A stretch of 64,000 nucleotides of DNA from Lewinellaceae bacterium (GCA_020636435.1 JACJXX010000001.1:3613001-3677000); one strand, 5' to 3'. Shown: positions 50,175 to 59,320, numbered from the stretch's first letter. The notes: generated from the sequence alone by a model not told the origin. Made by a program: numbers and translations.

Positions 50175-52322
50175 TCAGTTGGCGTAATGTTGAAGATCAG
50201 GAAAGTCAATAATATGCCGCCTGGCCATCATCCGGTCCGCCCGGATGCCGTAAAGATAAGGCACGACATAAGCGCTGCGCTGGCCCTCCCGGATCAATTG
50301 TTGCCGGAAGGATTCCGCGTCCGCATAACGGGAAAAAGCGCCCAGCGTATACCGGTAATAGGCCAGGTTGGGTTCTTTTTCGATCATGGCATGGGAGTGT
50401 TGCCCGAGCAGTTCGCCTTTATATTCTCCGCTCAGGGAATAGACCTGTACCTTGTAGAGGAGATTGCTGTTGAGAACGTGCCCCGGAATGGCGGAGGAGA
50501 GCCCCATTTCCAGGTCGGGCACGACCAGGCTGGGCGGGGCATTACCGGGCTTCTTGAAAGAAAAATCCAGGCTGTAATTTCCGTAACGCAGGTCAAAGCC
50601 TTTGGCGTCGCCGCTTCGCATGAATATCTGATTGCCGCTGACTCCTTGCTCCATCAGGTATCCGGCGGCGGTTTCCGCTTGTTTCATGCCCTGGAATAGC
50701 CGTTGAGAAACAGGCAAATTGCCGGTATGATAGGCTGTAATGATCAACTGCAGGCCCGGCGTTTCCCTCAGCAGGGCGGCAATTTTGTTCAGTTGGGCTT
50801 TGTGTTCAGCATCCAACGCCCGGTAGGTTGTCTGGAAATAAAGCGGAGCAAATGTATTGGCCGAACTCCCGCCTTCCAGGGGGGGCAACTCGTCGCCGGC
50901 AGTTTCGGCGGCTTCCGGAAGGGTATTGGCCCGTTCGTTGCGGGAAGGAGTGTAGCCTTCCTGTATCTGAGCAACGGACGGAGGGCCGGAAGGAGGCGGA
51001 ATGGCAACCAACAGCTCCATCTCCGGCAGGAAATTATTGAAGTAGGCAATGTACAGGTCGCGTTGGCCATAGCCGTCTTTACGAGAAGAGGAGAAGTAGG
51101 CGGTAAATCCGTCTTTGGCGATGCGGAAATAAGCGTCATCTCCGGCAGAATTTACCGGTATGCCTATATTTTCCGGCTCTGTCCATCGTTGAGACCGGTC
51201 GTTGTAAACCGCCTTCAACACATCCAGCCCTCCCAGGCTGCGGCTGCTATTGTTAGAGCTGAAATAGAGCGTTTTGCCGTCTCGGGCGATGAAGGGAGTG
51301 GTCTCGTCGTAGGAAGTATTGATCACCGGCCCCAGGTTTTGGGGGGCGGACCACCGGCCCCGGGAAAAGGTGGCGAAGTAGAGGTCGAGGCCACCGTAAC
51401 CGCCGGGCCGCCGGCTTGAGAAATAGAGCAGGGTATCGTTGAAAAAAAAGGGAGTGCCGTCCCCCAGAGCTGTATTCAAAGGCCCTTGAAAAGGGTCGGA
51501 GGTAAACGTTCGCTCCTCGACCTTTTTGAAAGTGTCGATGAGAATTTGCCCTCGTTCGGCCGACCAGCCTTTGAAGTAGTAGAGCGCGGTGCCTTCCCGG
51601 TTGAAATCGAGCAGCACTTCATGTTGGGGGCTATTGAGCAGGTGATGGAGCCCCCTGGCATTGCCCCATTTATTGGCCCCGATGATTTCGGCGGAAAACA
51701 TATCGCTATGGTACTTGCCGAGGCGGTTGTCGATCTGGCCATTAGCATCGCGCCGCCCGCCAATGTTGCCCGGGCGAATGGAGGAGAAATATAGTTTATC
51801 GCTGAAGTTCTGGCTTAATACCGGAGCAAATTCATCGTATTCGGTATTGATATCCGGGCCCATGTTTTCGACAATGGCCTCTGAAGGCTTGTATTGCCAT
51901 TCCATTCCACGGGCGCAACGGCGTATTTCATCCCAGACAGCCTGGCGGTTGGGGTGGTTGGCTTTGAGTTGGCGGAGATAGTCTTTGTAAGATTCGGCGG
52001 CTTTGCCAAATTGATGCATGGCGTGATAAATCCTGGCCTGGTAAAGCCAGCATTCCGGATAAGGAGCCTTGTCTTCCCGGATTTGTTCCTGAAACAGAGG
52101 CATCGCCTGGTCCAGCTGGTTGAGGTGATATAAACAAACCGCCTGTAAAAACCGGGCCTCCTGATCCGTTTTAACCAGGTTGCGGGCGCTTTTGAGCACA
52201 GAGAGCGCATCAGAATACTGCTGGTGAAAGAAATATTCTTTGGCTTCCTGCTTCTTTTCGGTTTGCGCCCGGATGGGCGCCATACACAAGAATGCAGCCA
52301 GGAAAAGTACGAAATGTTTCAT
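50175..52322 (-). CDS. PorE-like TPR/PD40/OmpA envelope protein
   Basis: 715 residues with a signal peptide (MKHFVLFLAAFLCMAPIRAQ). Residues 20-145 are TPR-like (AKEYFFHQQYSDALSVLKSA, CWLYQARIYHAMHQFGKAAE). Residues about 160-440 are PD40 blades (KLYFSSIRPGNIGGRR, LLYFSSRRPGGYGGLDLYFA, TLYFSSNNSSRSLGGLDVLK). Then comes a linker and a reduced OmpA-like segment (APLYFQTTYRALDAEHKAQL, LLRETPGLQLIITAYH), and a SPOR-like end (LLYKVQVYSLSGEYKGEL, YTLGAFSRYADAESFRQQLI). This order is that of PorE, which links the T9SS to peptidoglycan, though paralogues with other jobs exist. The OmpA part lacks the usual NxxLSxxRA motif, so peptidoglycan binding is uncertain. Confidence 0.8.
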   Translation of the reverse strand: MKHFVLFLAAFLCMAPIRAQTEKKQEAKEYFFHQQYSDALSVLKSARNLVKTDQEARFLQAVCLYHLNQLDQAMPLFQEQIREDKAPYPECWLYQARIYHAMHQFGKAAESYKDYLRQLKANHPNRQAVWDEIRRCARGMEWQYKPSEAIVENMGPDINTEYDEFAPVLSQNFSDKLYFSSIRPGNIGGRRDANGQIDNRLGKYHSDMFSAEIIGANKWGNARGLHHLLNSPQHEVLLDFNREGTALYYFKGWSAERGQILIDTFKKVEERTFTSDPFQGPLNTALGDGTPFFFNDTLLYFSSRRPGGYGGLDLYFATFSRGRWSAPQNLGPVINTSYDETTPFIARDGKTLYFSSNNSSRSLGGLDVLKAVYNDRSQRWTEPENIGIPVNSAGDDAYFRIAKDGFTAYFSSSRKDGYGQRDLYIAYFNNFLPEMELLVAIPPPSGPPSVAQIQEGYTPSRNERANTLPEAAETAGDELPPLEGGSSANTFAPLYFQTTYRALDAEHKAQLNKIAALLRETPGLQLIITAYHTGNLPVSQRLFQGMKQAETAAGYLMEQGVSGNQIFMRSGDAKGFDLRYGNYSLDFSFKKPGNAPPSLVVPDLEMGLSSAIPGHVLNSNLLYKVQVYSLSGEYKGELLGQHSHAMIEKEPNLAYYRYTLGAFSRYADAESFRQQLIREGQRSAYVVPYLYGIRADRMMARRHIIDFPDLQHYAN

Positions 52323-52430
52323 GGCCCCCTGCTTTATAATAACTTTTGATGTTGTTTTCTCATGCGGCGGCCTGGCCGCCAGGCCGTTGACAACTGAGGC
52401 CCCGGGGCCCCAACTCTTTTTTTTGTATCC

Positions 52431-52543
52431 GGCTACCAGCCTATCGTTGGACAGTGTTGGCCGTCAGTGGGTTGCCGAGGCCCGTCGATCCTTGAACTTT
52501 GAACAATTGACCTTCGAACTTGTCCTGCCTTAGGCGGATCGCC
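52431..52543. mobile_element. Family B miniature inverted-repeat element, copy 2
   Basis: A 113-bp element starting GGCTACCAGCCTATCGTTGG and ending with the complement of GGCGATCCGCCTAAGGCAGG. It has a perfect 8-bp flanking duplication TTGTATCC (52423-52430 and 52544-52551). The interior, read on the minus strand, shares GGCAACCCA and GTTCGA-type segments with copy 4. It lies in the 258-bp gap between the E2 stop and the PorE-like gene start, so it may affect that gene's promoter. Confidence 0.88.
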
Positions 52544-52580
52544 TTGTATCCAATACCGGGGGGTACGGCCTCAACCCGGA

Positions 52581-53933
52581 TTAAATTTCCTGCTTGTGGT
52601 CAAAGTTTTCCAGGTAGTCGCCAACGCGGCGCAGGAAAGAGCCACCCAGGAAGCCATCGACCACGCGGTGGTCATAAGATAAAGACAGGAACATCAGGTG
52701 GCGCACTGCGATCAGGTCTCCGAATTCGGTCTCCACAACAGCCGGCTTCTTGCGAATGGCCCCTGCGGCCATGATGGCTACCTGCGGCTGGTTGATGATG
52801 GGAGTGCCCATCACGTTGCCGAAGGTGCCGACATTTGTCAGCGTAAAGGTTCCTCCCTGTATCTCCTCCGGTTTGAGTTTGTTTTCACGGGCTCTGCCTG
52901 CCAGGTCGTTTACCTTTTTAGTGAGGCCCAAAAGGTTGAGGTGGTCGGCATTTCTGATGACGGGAACGATCAGGTTGCCGGTGGGCAGGGCCGCCGCCAT
53001 GCCAATATTGATGTCCTTCTTGCGAATGATGGTTGTGCCCTCAACCGAAATATTGATCATCGGGAAATCCCGGATGGCTCTTGCGATAGCCTCGATGAAG
53101 ATCGGCGTAAAGGTGATCTTTTCACCGTGGCGTTCCAGGAATTGTTTCTTAACCTTATTACGCCAGTTGACGATATTGGTTACATCAACCTCGACAAAAG
53201 AAGTAACATGGGGGGAAGTTTTCTTGGAATTGGACATGTGCTCGGCGATCAGCTTGCGCATGCGGTCCATCTCTATGATCTCGGTATTGCCATCGGCGGC
53301 AGTAGGGGCTTTTGCGGTGGGTTGAGGTTGGGGCTGAGGTTGAGGCTGGGGTTGAGGTTGAGATTGAGGTTGAGGTTGAGGCTGGGGGGCATCCGAGCGT
53401 TCTTCTACATAAGCCAGGATGTCTCTCTTGGTCACTCTGCCTTGTGAACCAGATCCTTCGATCTTTCCCAACTCTTCCATGCTAATGTTCTCCTTCTCGG
53501 CAATGGTGCGCACAAGCGGAGAGTAAAATCGGCCGTCGGCGCCACTGCGTTCTACGCCAACCGGAGCGGGAACGGGTTCTTTCTTTTGAGGCTGCGGTTG
53601 TTGCGCGCCATTTTTATGCCCGTTCTCGGAAGCGGTGGCGCTCGAATGCGTTGCTGCTTCCTGCACATCCGGGCGGGGCGCTGCTTCCTCGTCCTCCGTG
53701 CCGATGATAGCAATCGGCTTGCCGATCTCTACTGTTTCGTTTTCTTCGAACAGGATTTCGAGGAGGGTGCCGCTTACCGGCGAGGGCACCTCAGAGTCGA
53801 CCTTGTCGGTCGCAATTTCGAGAATAGTCTCATCTTCCTCCACAGTATCGCCAGGCCTTTTCACCCATTTGAGAATGGTGGCTTCCATAATGCTCTCGCC
53901 CATTTTGGGCATGATCAATTCAACTTGAGCCAT
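52581..53933 (-). CDS. 2-oxoacid dehydrogenase E2 (dihydrolipoyl acyltransferase)
   Basis: 450 residues. The lipoyl domain occupies residues 1-80, with the lipoylated Lys in EIATDKVDSEVPS. After a linker, the peripheral-subunit-binding domain is FYSPLVRTIAEKENISMEEL followed by GKIEGSGSQGRVTKRDIL. A Pro-Gln-repeat linker (about 182-212) connects it to the catalytic domain. That domain ends with LSLSYDHRVVDGFLGGSFL, containing the HxxxDG active site. It is the acyltransferase core of a pyruvate, branched-chain or 2-oxoglutarate dehydrogenase. The single lipoyl domain and NIVNWRNKVKKQF region suggest a branched-chain or pyruvate type but do not decide. E1 and E3 genes are not in the window. Confidence 0.93.
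   Translation of the reverse strand: MAQVELIMPKMGESIMEATILKWVKRPGDTVEEDETILEIATDKVDSEVPSPVSGTLLEILFEENETVEIGKPIAIIGTEDEEAAPRPDVQEAATHSSATASENGHKNGAQQPQPQKKEPVPAPVGVERSGADGRFYSPLVRTIAEKENISMEELGKIEGSGSQGRVTKRDILAYVEERSDAPQPQPQPQSQPQPQPQPQPQPQPTAKAPTAADGNTEIIEMDRMRKLIAEHMSNSKKTSPHVTSFVEVDVTNIVNWRNKVKKQFLERHGEKITFTPIFIEAIARAIRDFPMINISVEGTTIIRKKDINIGMAAALPTGNLIVPVIRNADHLNLLGLTKKVNDLAGRARENKLKPEEIQGGTFTLTNVGTFGNVMGTPIINQPQVAIMAAGAIRKKPAVVETEFGDLIAVRHLMFLSLSYDHRVVDGFLGGSFLRRVGDYLENFDHKQEI
53320..53386 (-). repeat. Hexanucleotide repeat encoding a Pro-Gln linker in E2
   Basis: Eleven or so units close to CCTCAR/CCCCAG on the coding strand produce a (PQ)n hinge, with one PS interruption, between the binding and catalytic domains. 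Such short in-frame repeats can lengthen or shorten by slippage without breaking the gene, changing lipoyl-arm reach. Confidence 0.75.
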
Positions 53934-53986
53934 AGGTTTTTCTTTGGTTGTATAATTTGGTTATTATTTGGCTGATAAACAGAGTG

Positions 53987-54018
53987 CAAAATTAGCCGAA
54001 TTCTCCCGCTATTACAAA
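53987..54018 (-). promoter_or_regulatory. Promoter of the E2 gene
   Basis: On the minus strand, TTTG (54018-54015), 20 bases, then TAATTTTG (53994-53987), followed by C. This is a full match to the Bacteroidota consensus. Transcription would start near 53980, about 47 nt before the E2 ATG and after the cinA stop, so E2 is independent of cinA. Confidence 0.75.
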
Positions 54019-54078
54019 TAACTGAAGCCTTACTATTGTTCGGCCCATCCCGCTTTTCGGGCCTGATTTCCGGGAAAA

Positions 54079-55335
54079 CTACGCTTTTGCTTCCTTTTCC
54101 TGCAGCAGAAACTGCCGGACGAAGTTGAGGGCGTGAGCGGCGCTGTATTCAATATTCTTCAGGCGGTCCTTGCCGGCGTAAATCCTTCGGGTGAGCACCC
54201 TTTTGCTGTCGCCCACTGCCATCCAGATGGTTCCGACCGGCTTTTCCGGGCTTCCTCCTCCCGGCCCGGCAATGCCGGAAACGGCGACGGCTACGTCTGC
54301 TTCGAGCAGTTCCACGGCGCCCCGCACCATTTCCGCCACCGTTTGTTCGCTCACTGCACCATAAGTTTCCAGGGTTTGAGGGCTCACTTTCAGGTGTTTC
54401 ATCTTCACTTCATTGGAATAGGCCACGATGCTTCCTTTGAAGTAATTGGAAGAGCCCGGCACCGAAGTGATCAGATGGGCCAGATAGCCGCCGGTGCAAC
54501 TCTCGGCGGTGACGAGCATTTTGCCCTGCTCCTGAAGCAAACGGCCTACGGCGGCTTCCAGCCGGTCGGTTTCAAAGCCAAAGACGAGCGCGCCGAGTTG
54601 TTTGCGGACCTTGCCGGCGTAGAAGTCCAGTTCCTGCTCCAGGGCGTCCCCATCGGGTTGCGAGCCGGAAAGCCGCAGGCGCACCTGGCCCAGATTGGGC
54701 AGATAGGCCAGTTTGATATGGGGTGGCAATTCCTCTTCCAGGCTTTCCAGTTGCTCGGCGATTCTCGACTCTCCCTCCCCGGCGGTCAGGATGGTCCGGT
54801 GAGCGATAGGGAAACCGGGAAAGAAATTCTTCAGCCGCGGAATGACCTCGTGCTCCATGAGGTATTCCATCTCGTAGGGTACCCCAGGCATGGAGACGAC
54901 GATCTTGCCGTCCCGCTCAAACCACATGCCGGGAGCCGTTCCCATCTTATTGGCCAGCAGCGTGGCGTTGGCGGGCATATAGCACTGCTGCCGGTGCCCC
55001 TCGGTTGTGCTTCGGCCCAGCCGCTCAAAGAAGCGCACGATCCGGTCGTAAGTGGGCTGGTGAAATTCCAGCTCCACCCCAAAGAACCGGGCCAGCGTCT
55101 TTTTGGTTATGTCGTCCTTGGTAGGCCCCAGCCCGCCGGTCATCAAGACGGCGTCGGCCTGCTGCAGGGCAGCTTCCAGGGCTTGCCCGATGGCATCCTC
55201 GTCGTCGCCAACCGATTGAACGCCTGTAATGCGGGCGCCGGCCAGGTTGAGCTGCCGGGCCATCCAGGAAGAATTGGTGTCTACGATCTGGCCGATGAGA
55301 ATTTCATCGCCAACGGTGATCAGGTGTACTTTCAT
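54079..55335 (-). CDS. cinA: CinA-like protein with NMN amidohydrolase domain
   Basis: 418 residues in two domains. The N-terminal molybdopterin-binding-like (COG1058) domain starts MKVHLITVGDEILIGQIVDT and contains LMTGGLGPTKDDITKKTLA. The C-terminal PncC domain shows MLVTAESCTGGYLAHLITSV (nucleophile region), YFKGSIVAYSNEVKMKHLKV and AVAVSGIAGPGGGSPEKPVG. Together these make the usual full-length CinA, an ADP-ribose pyrophosphatase plus nicotinamide mononucleotide deamidase that recycles pyridine nucleotides. A 214-bp inverted-repeat element lies upstream. Confidence 0.95.
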   Translation of the reverse strand: MKVHLITVGDEILIGQIVDTNSSWMARQLNLAGARITGVQSVGDDEDAIGQALEAALQQADAVLMTGGLGPTKDDITKKTLARFFGVELEFHQPTYDRIVRFFERLGRSTTEGHRQQCYMPANATLLANKMGTAPGMWFERDGKIVVSMPGVPYEMEYLMEHEVIPRLKNFFPGFPIAHRTILTAGEGESRIAEQLESLEEELPPHIKLAYLPNLGQVRLRLSGSQPDGDALEQELDFYAGKVRKQLGALVFGFETDRLEAAVGRLLQEQGKMLVTAESCTGGYLAHLITSVPGSSNYFKGSIVAYSNEVKMKHLKVSPQTLETYGAVSEQTVAEMVRGAVELLEADVAVAVSGIAGPGGGSPEKPVGTIWMAVGDSKRVLTRRIYAGKDRLKNIEYSAAHALNFVRQFLLQEKEAKA

Positions 55336-55406
55336 GGGGAATTTAAATTAACAGGAATAGAAAAAGCCCGATAAAGCAAAAGTTGCCGGCCGAAGGTACA
55401 ATTTTA

Positions 55407-55620
55407 TTGGACTTTGGACGAGCCAAGGTTTAAGTCGGAAGCGATCGAAGAAAGTCCCGTACCGAGGAACGAGGTCGGGGTGCGAATTCGGAAGTCGGAA
55501 TTGGTCTCCGAATAGGCATCAAACGCCCATTTTACTCCATCAGTCGCTTCGCTCGTGTCCGACTTCCGCCTTCCGATTTCCGACTTAAAAGGGCGTTTTT
55601 TTAAAACGTCCAAAGTCCAA
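55407..55620. mobile_element. Family D inverted-repeat element
   Basis: A 214-bp segment with perfect 14-bp terminal inverted repeats TTGGACTTTGGACG / CGTCCAAAGTCCAA and a 7-bp flanking direct repeat AATTTTA (55400-55406 and 55621-55627). Inside, TTTAAGTCGGAA near the left end pairs with TTCCGACTTAAAA near the right, extending the stem. Further AAGTCGGAA and TTCCGAC copies allow alternative folds. No coding capacity. It lies between cinA and birA, upstream of cinA's start. Confidence 0.75.
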
Positions 55621-55657
55621 AATTTTAGAAACTTTACTTTTTTTAAGATTTGGTTTC

Positions 55658-56428
55658 CTACCCCGCCCCCAACACCATCCTTACCTCCTTCAGGTGAAAG
55701 GCCTCTTCCCTTCCATTGTGCCGGATGAGCAACTGCCCGTCCGCGTTGACCCCGCTGACCTGGCCTGTAAACTGCTCCCCGCCAGGCCGCTCGAATAACT
55801 TTTTCCGCCCTATTCCGTACAAGTGCCGGAGATATTCTTCGCCGATGGCCTGGAGGCGCCCGTTTTTCAACTGCAGGTACCGGTGTTCCAGCGCCTGGCA
55901 ATATTCTTCGATAAGCGGAGGCAACTCAAAGAACCTGCCGGCTGCCAGGCTCAGGGAAGTAGGGTTGGGCAAAAGAGGGGAAAACTGTTGCTGATTGACA
56001 TTCACGCCAACCCCCGCCACACAGTTTTGGAACCCTTTGTGGCTGAGGGTGGTTTGAATGAGGATGCCGGCAACTTTGCCGTTGCCAATGTAGATGTCAT
56101 TGGGCCACTTGACTTTAACGGGTTTTTCTGTGTACCTTGCGGCGAGGTCCCGGACGGACAAGGCTACTGCCTGAGTGAGCGAAAATTGCTGCCGGGCCGG
56201 AAGAAAAGACGGATAGAGGATAACGCTCAGCGTGATATTTTGTCCTGCCTTTGCGTCCCAGGAACTGCCAATTTGTCCCCTTCCTGCTGTTTGATGGACA
56301 GCTGAGACGACGGTCCCTTCACTTGGTTTACTTTTTGATAAAAGCTCCAGAGCGTAAAGGTTAGTTGAAGGCAGAGCGGGGAACTCGTGGAAAACCTTTC
56401 CGATAAAAAGGGTGTTTTTCTTACGCAA
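55658..56428 (-). CDS. birA: Biotin--acetyl-CoA-carboxylase ligase
   Basis: 256 residues. The catalytic core shows STNLYALELLSKSKPSEGTV, the biotinyl-AMP loop HQTAGRGQIGSSWDAKAGQN (GRGxxG), and VKWPNDIYIGNGKVAGILIQ with the invariant KWPND. The small C-terminal SH3-like domain follows (GQVSGVNADGQLLIRHNGRE). It attaches biotin to the carrier protein of biotin enzymes. There is no N-terminal helix-turn-helix, so unlike the E. coli protein it should not act as a repressor. It is divergent from rsfS with an 87-bp shared control region. Confidence 0.95.
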   Translation of the reverse strand: MRKKNTLFIGKVFHEFPALPSTNLYALELLSKSKPSEGTVVSAVHQTAGRGQIGSSWDAKAGQNITLSVILYPSFLPARQQFSLTQAVALSVRDLAARYTEKPVKVKWPNDIYIGNGKVAGILIQTTLSHKGFQNCVAGVGVNVNQQQFSPLLPNPTSLSLAAGRFFELPPLIEEYCQALEHRYLQLKNGRLQAIGEEYLRHLYGIGRKKLFERPGGEQFTGQVSGVNADGQLLIRHNGREEAFHLKEVRMVLGAG

Positions 56429-56515
56429 AAGAAATTTATTTGGTAATTTTATTTGTTTAACAGCAGACTTTCAGAACATGTATTCATTAATTGACAAAAC
56501 TAATAAAATCTGAGT

Positions 56516-56902
56516 TTGAATTCACAAGCTAAAGTAAAGCAGCGCAGGCTCCAAATCGAAGAATTAAACGAATTGATCATTGAAAGCATTCAGGATATCA
56601 AAGGCAAGAAGATCGTCAAGCTCGATTTGCGCCGCCTGGAAGATGCCCCCACTGATTTCTTCATAATTTGCGAGGGAGACTCCACCACTCAGGTCAAAGC
56701 CATCTCCGACAATATTCAGAAGCGGGTAAAAGAAGAAGGAAGAGAGCTGCCCTCTCACGTTGAAGGGGAGCGCAACGCCCTCTGGATTTGCCTTGACTTC
56801 TTCACCACGGCTGTCCATGTGTTCTATCGGGACACCCGCTCTTTTTACGATCTGGAACAACTTTGGAGCGATGCTCGCTTCACAGAATACGAATCTTTAT
56901 AG
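56516..56902 (+). CDS. rsfS: Ribosomal silencing factor RsfS
   Basis: 128 residues from a TTG (MNSQAKVKQRRLQIEELNEL with TTG as Met). The only nearby ATG, at 56478, is in another frame and stops quickly. The conserved core KIVKLDLRRLEDAPTDFFII followed by CEGDSTTQVKAISDNIQKRV and the end EGERNALWICLDFFTTAVHV then FYRDTRSFYDLEQLWSDA identify RsfS (DUF143/Iojap). It binds L14 of the large ribosomal subunit and blocks subunit joining under starvation. It precedes ftsH by 224 bp. Confidence 0.95.
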   Translation: MNSQAKVKQRRLQIEELNELIIESIQDIKGKKIVKLDLRRLEDAPTDFFIICEGDSTTQVKAISDNIQKRVKEEGRELPSHVEGERNALWICLDFFTTAVHVFYRDTRSFYDLEQLWSDARFTEYESL

Positions 56903-57126
56903 CTTTTGGCCAATACTTGGCCGATATTTGGCAACGAAATGGAGGTTGCTGCGTTAGTATGGGTAAGTTTTTTTGAAACAAGCCGTGCTTGGCAAGAGCT
57001 TTGGAAGGGCAAATTTCAATTTTTTCGGGCTTCGCGCCCTTTCTTCGTGCTCATCCGGCCACAGTGGCAACTTCTTCTAAAGACAAACAACTCCAGGCAA
57101 CGGGCAGTACAAAAGAGGAATTTTTG

Positions 57127-59136
57127 ATGGAAAACACAAATGATAATAACGAGAATGGCAAGCCATCAGGGCCGAAGTTCAATTCGTATTGGATATACGG
57201 AATCATAGCTTTGTTCCTGCTGGCTTTGAATTTCTACAGCATGTCCGAGGGCACGCAGGAACAGGTCGAGCGCAACCGGCTGGGAGACATGATCGTGCGG
57301 CAGGAAGTCGAGCGGCTGATCGTCGTCAATGAAAAACGAGCCTACGTCTACATCAAGCCCAGCGCCCTGGATCAAAGGAAAGACTATTATTCCGATGCTT
57401 CCAAGAGCAGTTTTGGCGGAAACCGCTACCACTACTGGCGGGAAATCGGCTCGGTGGAGTCTTTCGAAACCTGGTTGCAGGAAATACAGGACGAGGCGGG
57501 CATCGACCGCGATGAACAGATCAGCCCAAAGTACGAAACCAAACAAAACTGGCTCACACCCCTGCTCGGGTGGGTGCTCCCCATTGTCATCGTCGTGGCC
57601 ATCTGGATATTTATCATGCGGCGGGTCAGCGGCGGCGCGGGAGGCGCCGGGGCACAGATTTTCAACATAGGGAAATCAAAAGCTACGCTTTTTGACCAAA
57701 ACAGCAAAGTGTCGGTCACGTTCGAAGATGTTGCCGGCCTGGACGAGGCGAAGGAAGAAGTCATGGAAGTCGTCGATTTCCTCAAGAACCCAAAGAAATA
57801 TACTGCCCTGGGCGGAAAGATACCCAAAGGCGTATTGCTGGTGGGCCCTCCGGGCACCGGCAAAACCCTGCTGGCCAAAGCAGTAGCCGGCGAAGCAGGC
57901 GTGCCGTTCTTCTCGATCTCCGGTTCGGATTTTGTGGAGATGTTCGTCGGCGTCGGGGCTTCCCGGGTCCGCGACCTCTTCAAGCAGGCCAGAGAGAAAG
58001 CGCCCTGCATCGTTTTCATCGATGAGATTGATGCCATCGGCCGGGCCCGTGGGCGCAATAGTATTCAGGGAGGCAATGACGAGCGGGAAAACACGCTCAA
58101 CCAGCTTCTGGTGGAAATGGACGGCTTCAGCACCGACAAAGGCGTCATCCTCATGGCAGCGACCAACCGCCCGGATGTGCTGGATACAGCCCTGCTCCGC
58201 CCGGGCCGTTTCGACCGGCAAATCGGTATCGACCGCCCCGACCTCAAAGGCAGGAAAGCCATTTTCGCCGTTCACCTGAAAAACATCAAAACCGGGCCGG
58301 ATATAAGGCCCGAAGTCCTGTCGGAAATGACCCCGGGATTCGCCGGCGCAGATATCGCCAACATCTGCAACGAGGCCGCCCTGGTGGCCGCCCGCCGCAA
58401 TAAAAAGGCGGTGGATATGGACGATTTCAACTACGCCCTGGACCGGGTCATCGGCGGGCTCGAAAAGAAAAATAAGCTGATCTCTCCCGAAGAGAAAGAG
58501 ATCATTGCCTACCACGAAGCCGGCCACGCCATCTGCGGGTGGTATCTGGAGCATGCCTCCCCGCTGGTGAAAGTTACTATCGTTCCCCGTGGCATCGGCA
58601 CCCTGGGCTATGCTCAGTACCTGCCTAAAGAGGAATACATCACCCGCACCGAGCAATTGCTCGACCGCATGTGCATGACTTTCGGGGGCCGGGCCGCAGA
58701 GTCGATCGTTTTTGGAAAGATTTCGACCGGCGCTCAGAACGACCTCGACCAGGTGACCAAAATGGCCTACAGCATGATCACCATCTTCGGCATGAATGAA
58801 AAAGTCGGGCAGGTATCGTTCTACGGCATGTCGCAAGACCAGTTTCAGCGCCCCTACTCCGACGATACCGCTACGCTGATCGACGATGAAGTCAGGAAAA
58901 TGGTGGAATCACAGTACTTGAGAGCAAAAAAATTGCTCGAGGAACGGAGAGATAAACTCGAACTCCTGGCTCAGGCCCTACTGGAAAAAGAGGTGTTGCT
59001 TAAGTCAGACGTAGAACGCATGATCGGTTCCCGCCCTCGTGGCGAAGAAGGCCCGGCCAAGAGAAATGGCATTCCCGTCAAAGAAGAGCAGGAGGAGCAG
59101 GAAGAGCTGCCCGAAGCTCCCCGGGAGAAAATTTAA
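57127..59136 (+). CDS. ftsH: ATP-dependent zinc metalloprotease FtsH
   Basis: 669 residues from ATG 57127 (MENTNDNNENGKPSGPKFNS); an extended upstream frame has no family similarity. Two transmembrane helices (about 20-38 and 146-163) flank the periplasmic domain. The AAA module has Walker A GPPGTGKT (about 239-246), Walker B IVFIDEIDAIG and the pore and SRH motifs (DFVEMFVGVGASRVRDLF, ATNRPDVLDTALLRPGRFDR). The zinc site HEAGH is at about 462-466. The tail is Glu-rich (EEQEEQEELPEAP). It degrades misassembled membrane proteins and selected regulators. A strong hairpin follows 20 bp after the stop. Confidence 0.97.
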   Translation: MENTNDNNENGKPSGPKFNSYWIYGIIALFLLALNFYSMSEGTQEQVERNRLGDMIVRQEVERLIVVNEKRAYVYIKPSALDQRKDYYSDASKSSFGGNRYHYWREIGSVESFETWLQEIQDEAGIDRDEQISPKYETKQNWLTPLLGWVLPIVIVVAIWIFIMRRVSGGAGGAGAQIFNIGKSKATLFDQNSKVSVTFEDVAGLDEAKEEVMEVVDFLKNPKKYTALGGKIPKGVLLVGPPGTGKTLLAKAVAGEAGVPFFSISGSDFVEMFVGVGASRVRDLFKQAREKAPCIVFIDEIDAIGRARGRNSIQGGNDERENTLNQLLVEMDGFSTDKGVILMAATNRPDVLDTALLRPGRFDRQIGIDRPDLKGRKAIFAVHLKNIKTGPDIRPEVLSEMTPGFAGADIANICNEAALVAARRNKKAVDMDDFNYALDRVIGGLEKKNKLISPEEKEIIAYHEAGHAICGWYLEHASPLVKVTIVPRGIGTLGYAQYLPKEEYITRTEQLLDRMCMTFGGRAAESIVFGKISTGAQNDLDQVTKMAYSMITIFGMNEKVGQVSFYGMSQDQFQRPYSDDTATLIDDEVRKMVESQYLRAKKLLEERRDKLELLAQALLEKEVLLKSDVERMIGSRPRGEEGPAKRNGIPVKEEQEEQEELPEAPREKI

Positions 59137-59156
59137 CCCGTTTAGGCTGAGCATTT

Positions 59157-59199
59157 GCAAGCGGCCAAAACCTTTTCCATAAAGGTTTTGGCCGCTTGC
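59157..59199 (+). terminator. Strong hairpin terminator after ftsH
   Basis: Perfect 19-bp arms GCAAGCGGCCAAAACCTTT and its complement surround a 5-nt loop (TCCAT), 20 bp after the ftsH stop. There is no long T-tract after the stem, but AAAACCTTTT inside the stem gives local T runs. It separates ftsH from the convergent permease gene and could also serve that strand. Confidence 0.75.
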
Positions 59200-59215
59200 T
59201 GTTAGTGGCTATCCG

Positions 59216-59319
59216 GGCTATTGGCCTAAGGGTCGGACGAACTGGCAGTTAGGTGCTTTAGCTGGTTCCCCGCCAATGGGTTGCATCAACGAACAACCAG
59301 CAACGCCAAACGGATGGCC
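59216..59319. mobile_element. Family B miniature inverted-repeat element, copy 3 (degenerate)
   Basis: A 104-bp element starting GGCTATTGGCCTAAGGGTCG. Its other end, read inward, starts GGCCATCCG and then diverges. The flanking repeats are GCTATCCG (59208-59215) and GCTACCCG (59320-59327), 7 of 8 identical. Interior GCAACCCATTGGC (minus strand) is shared with copy 4. The right flank contains the stop codon of the permease gene (59321-59323), so the element sits directly at the gene's end. This is the oldest-looking copy. Confidence 0.7.
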
Positions 59320-59320
59320 G

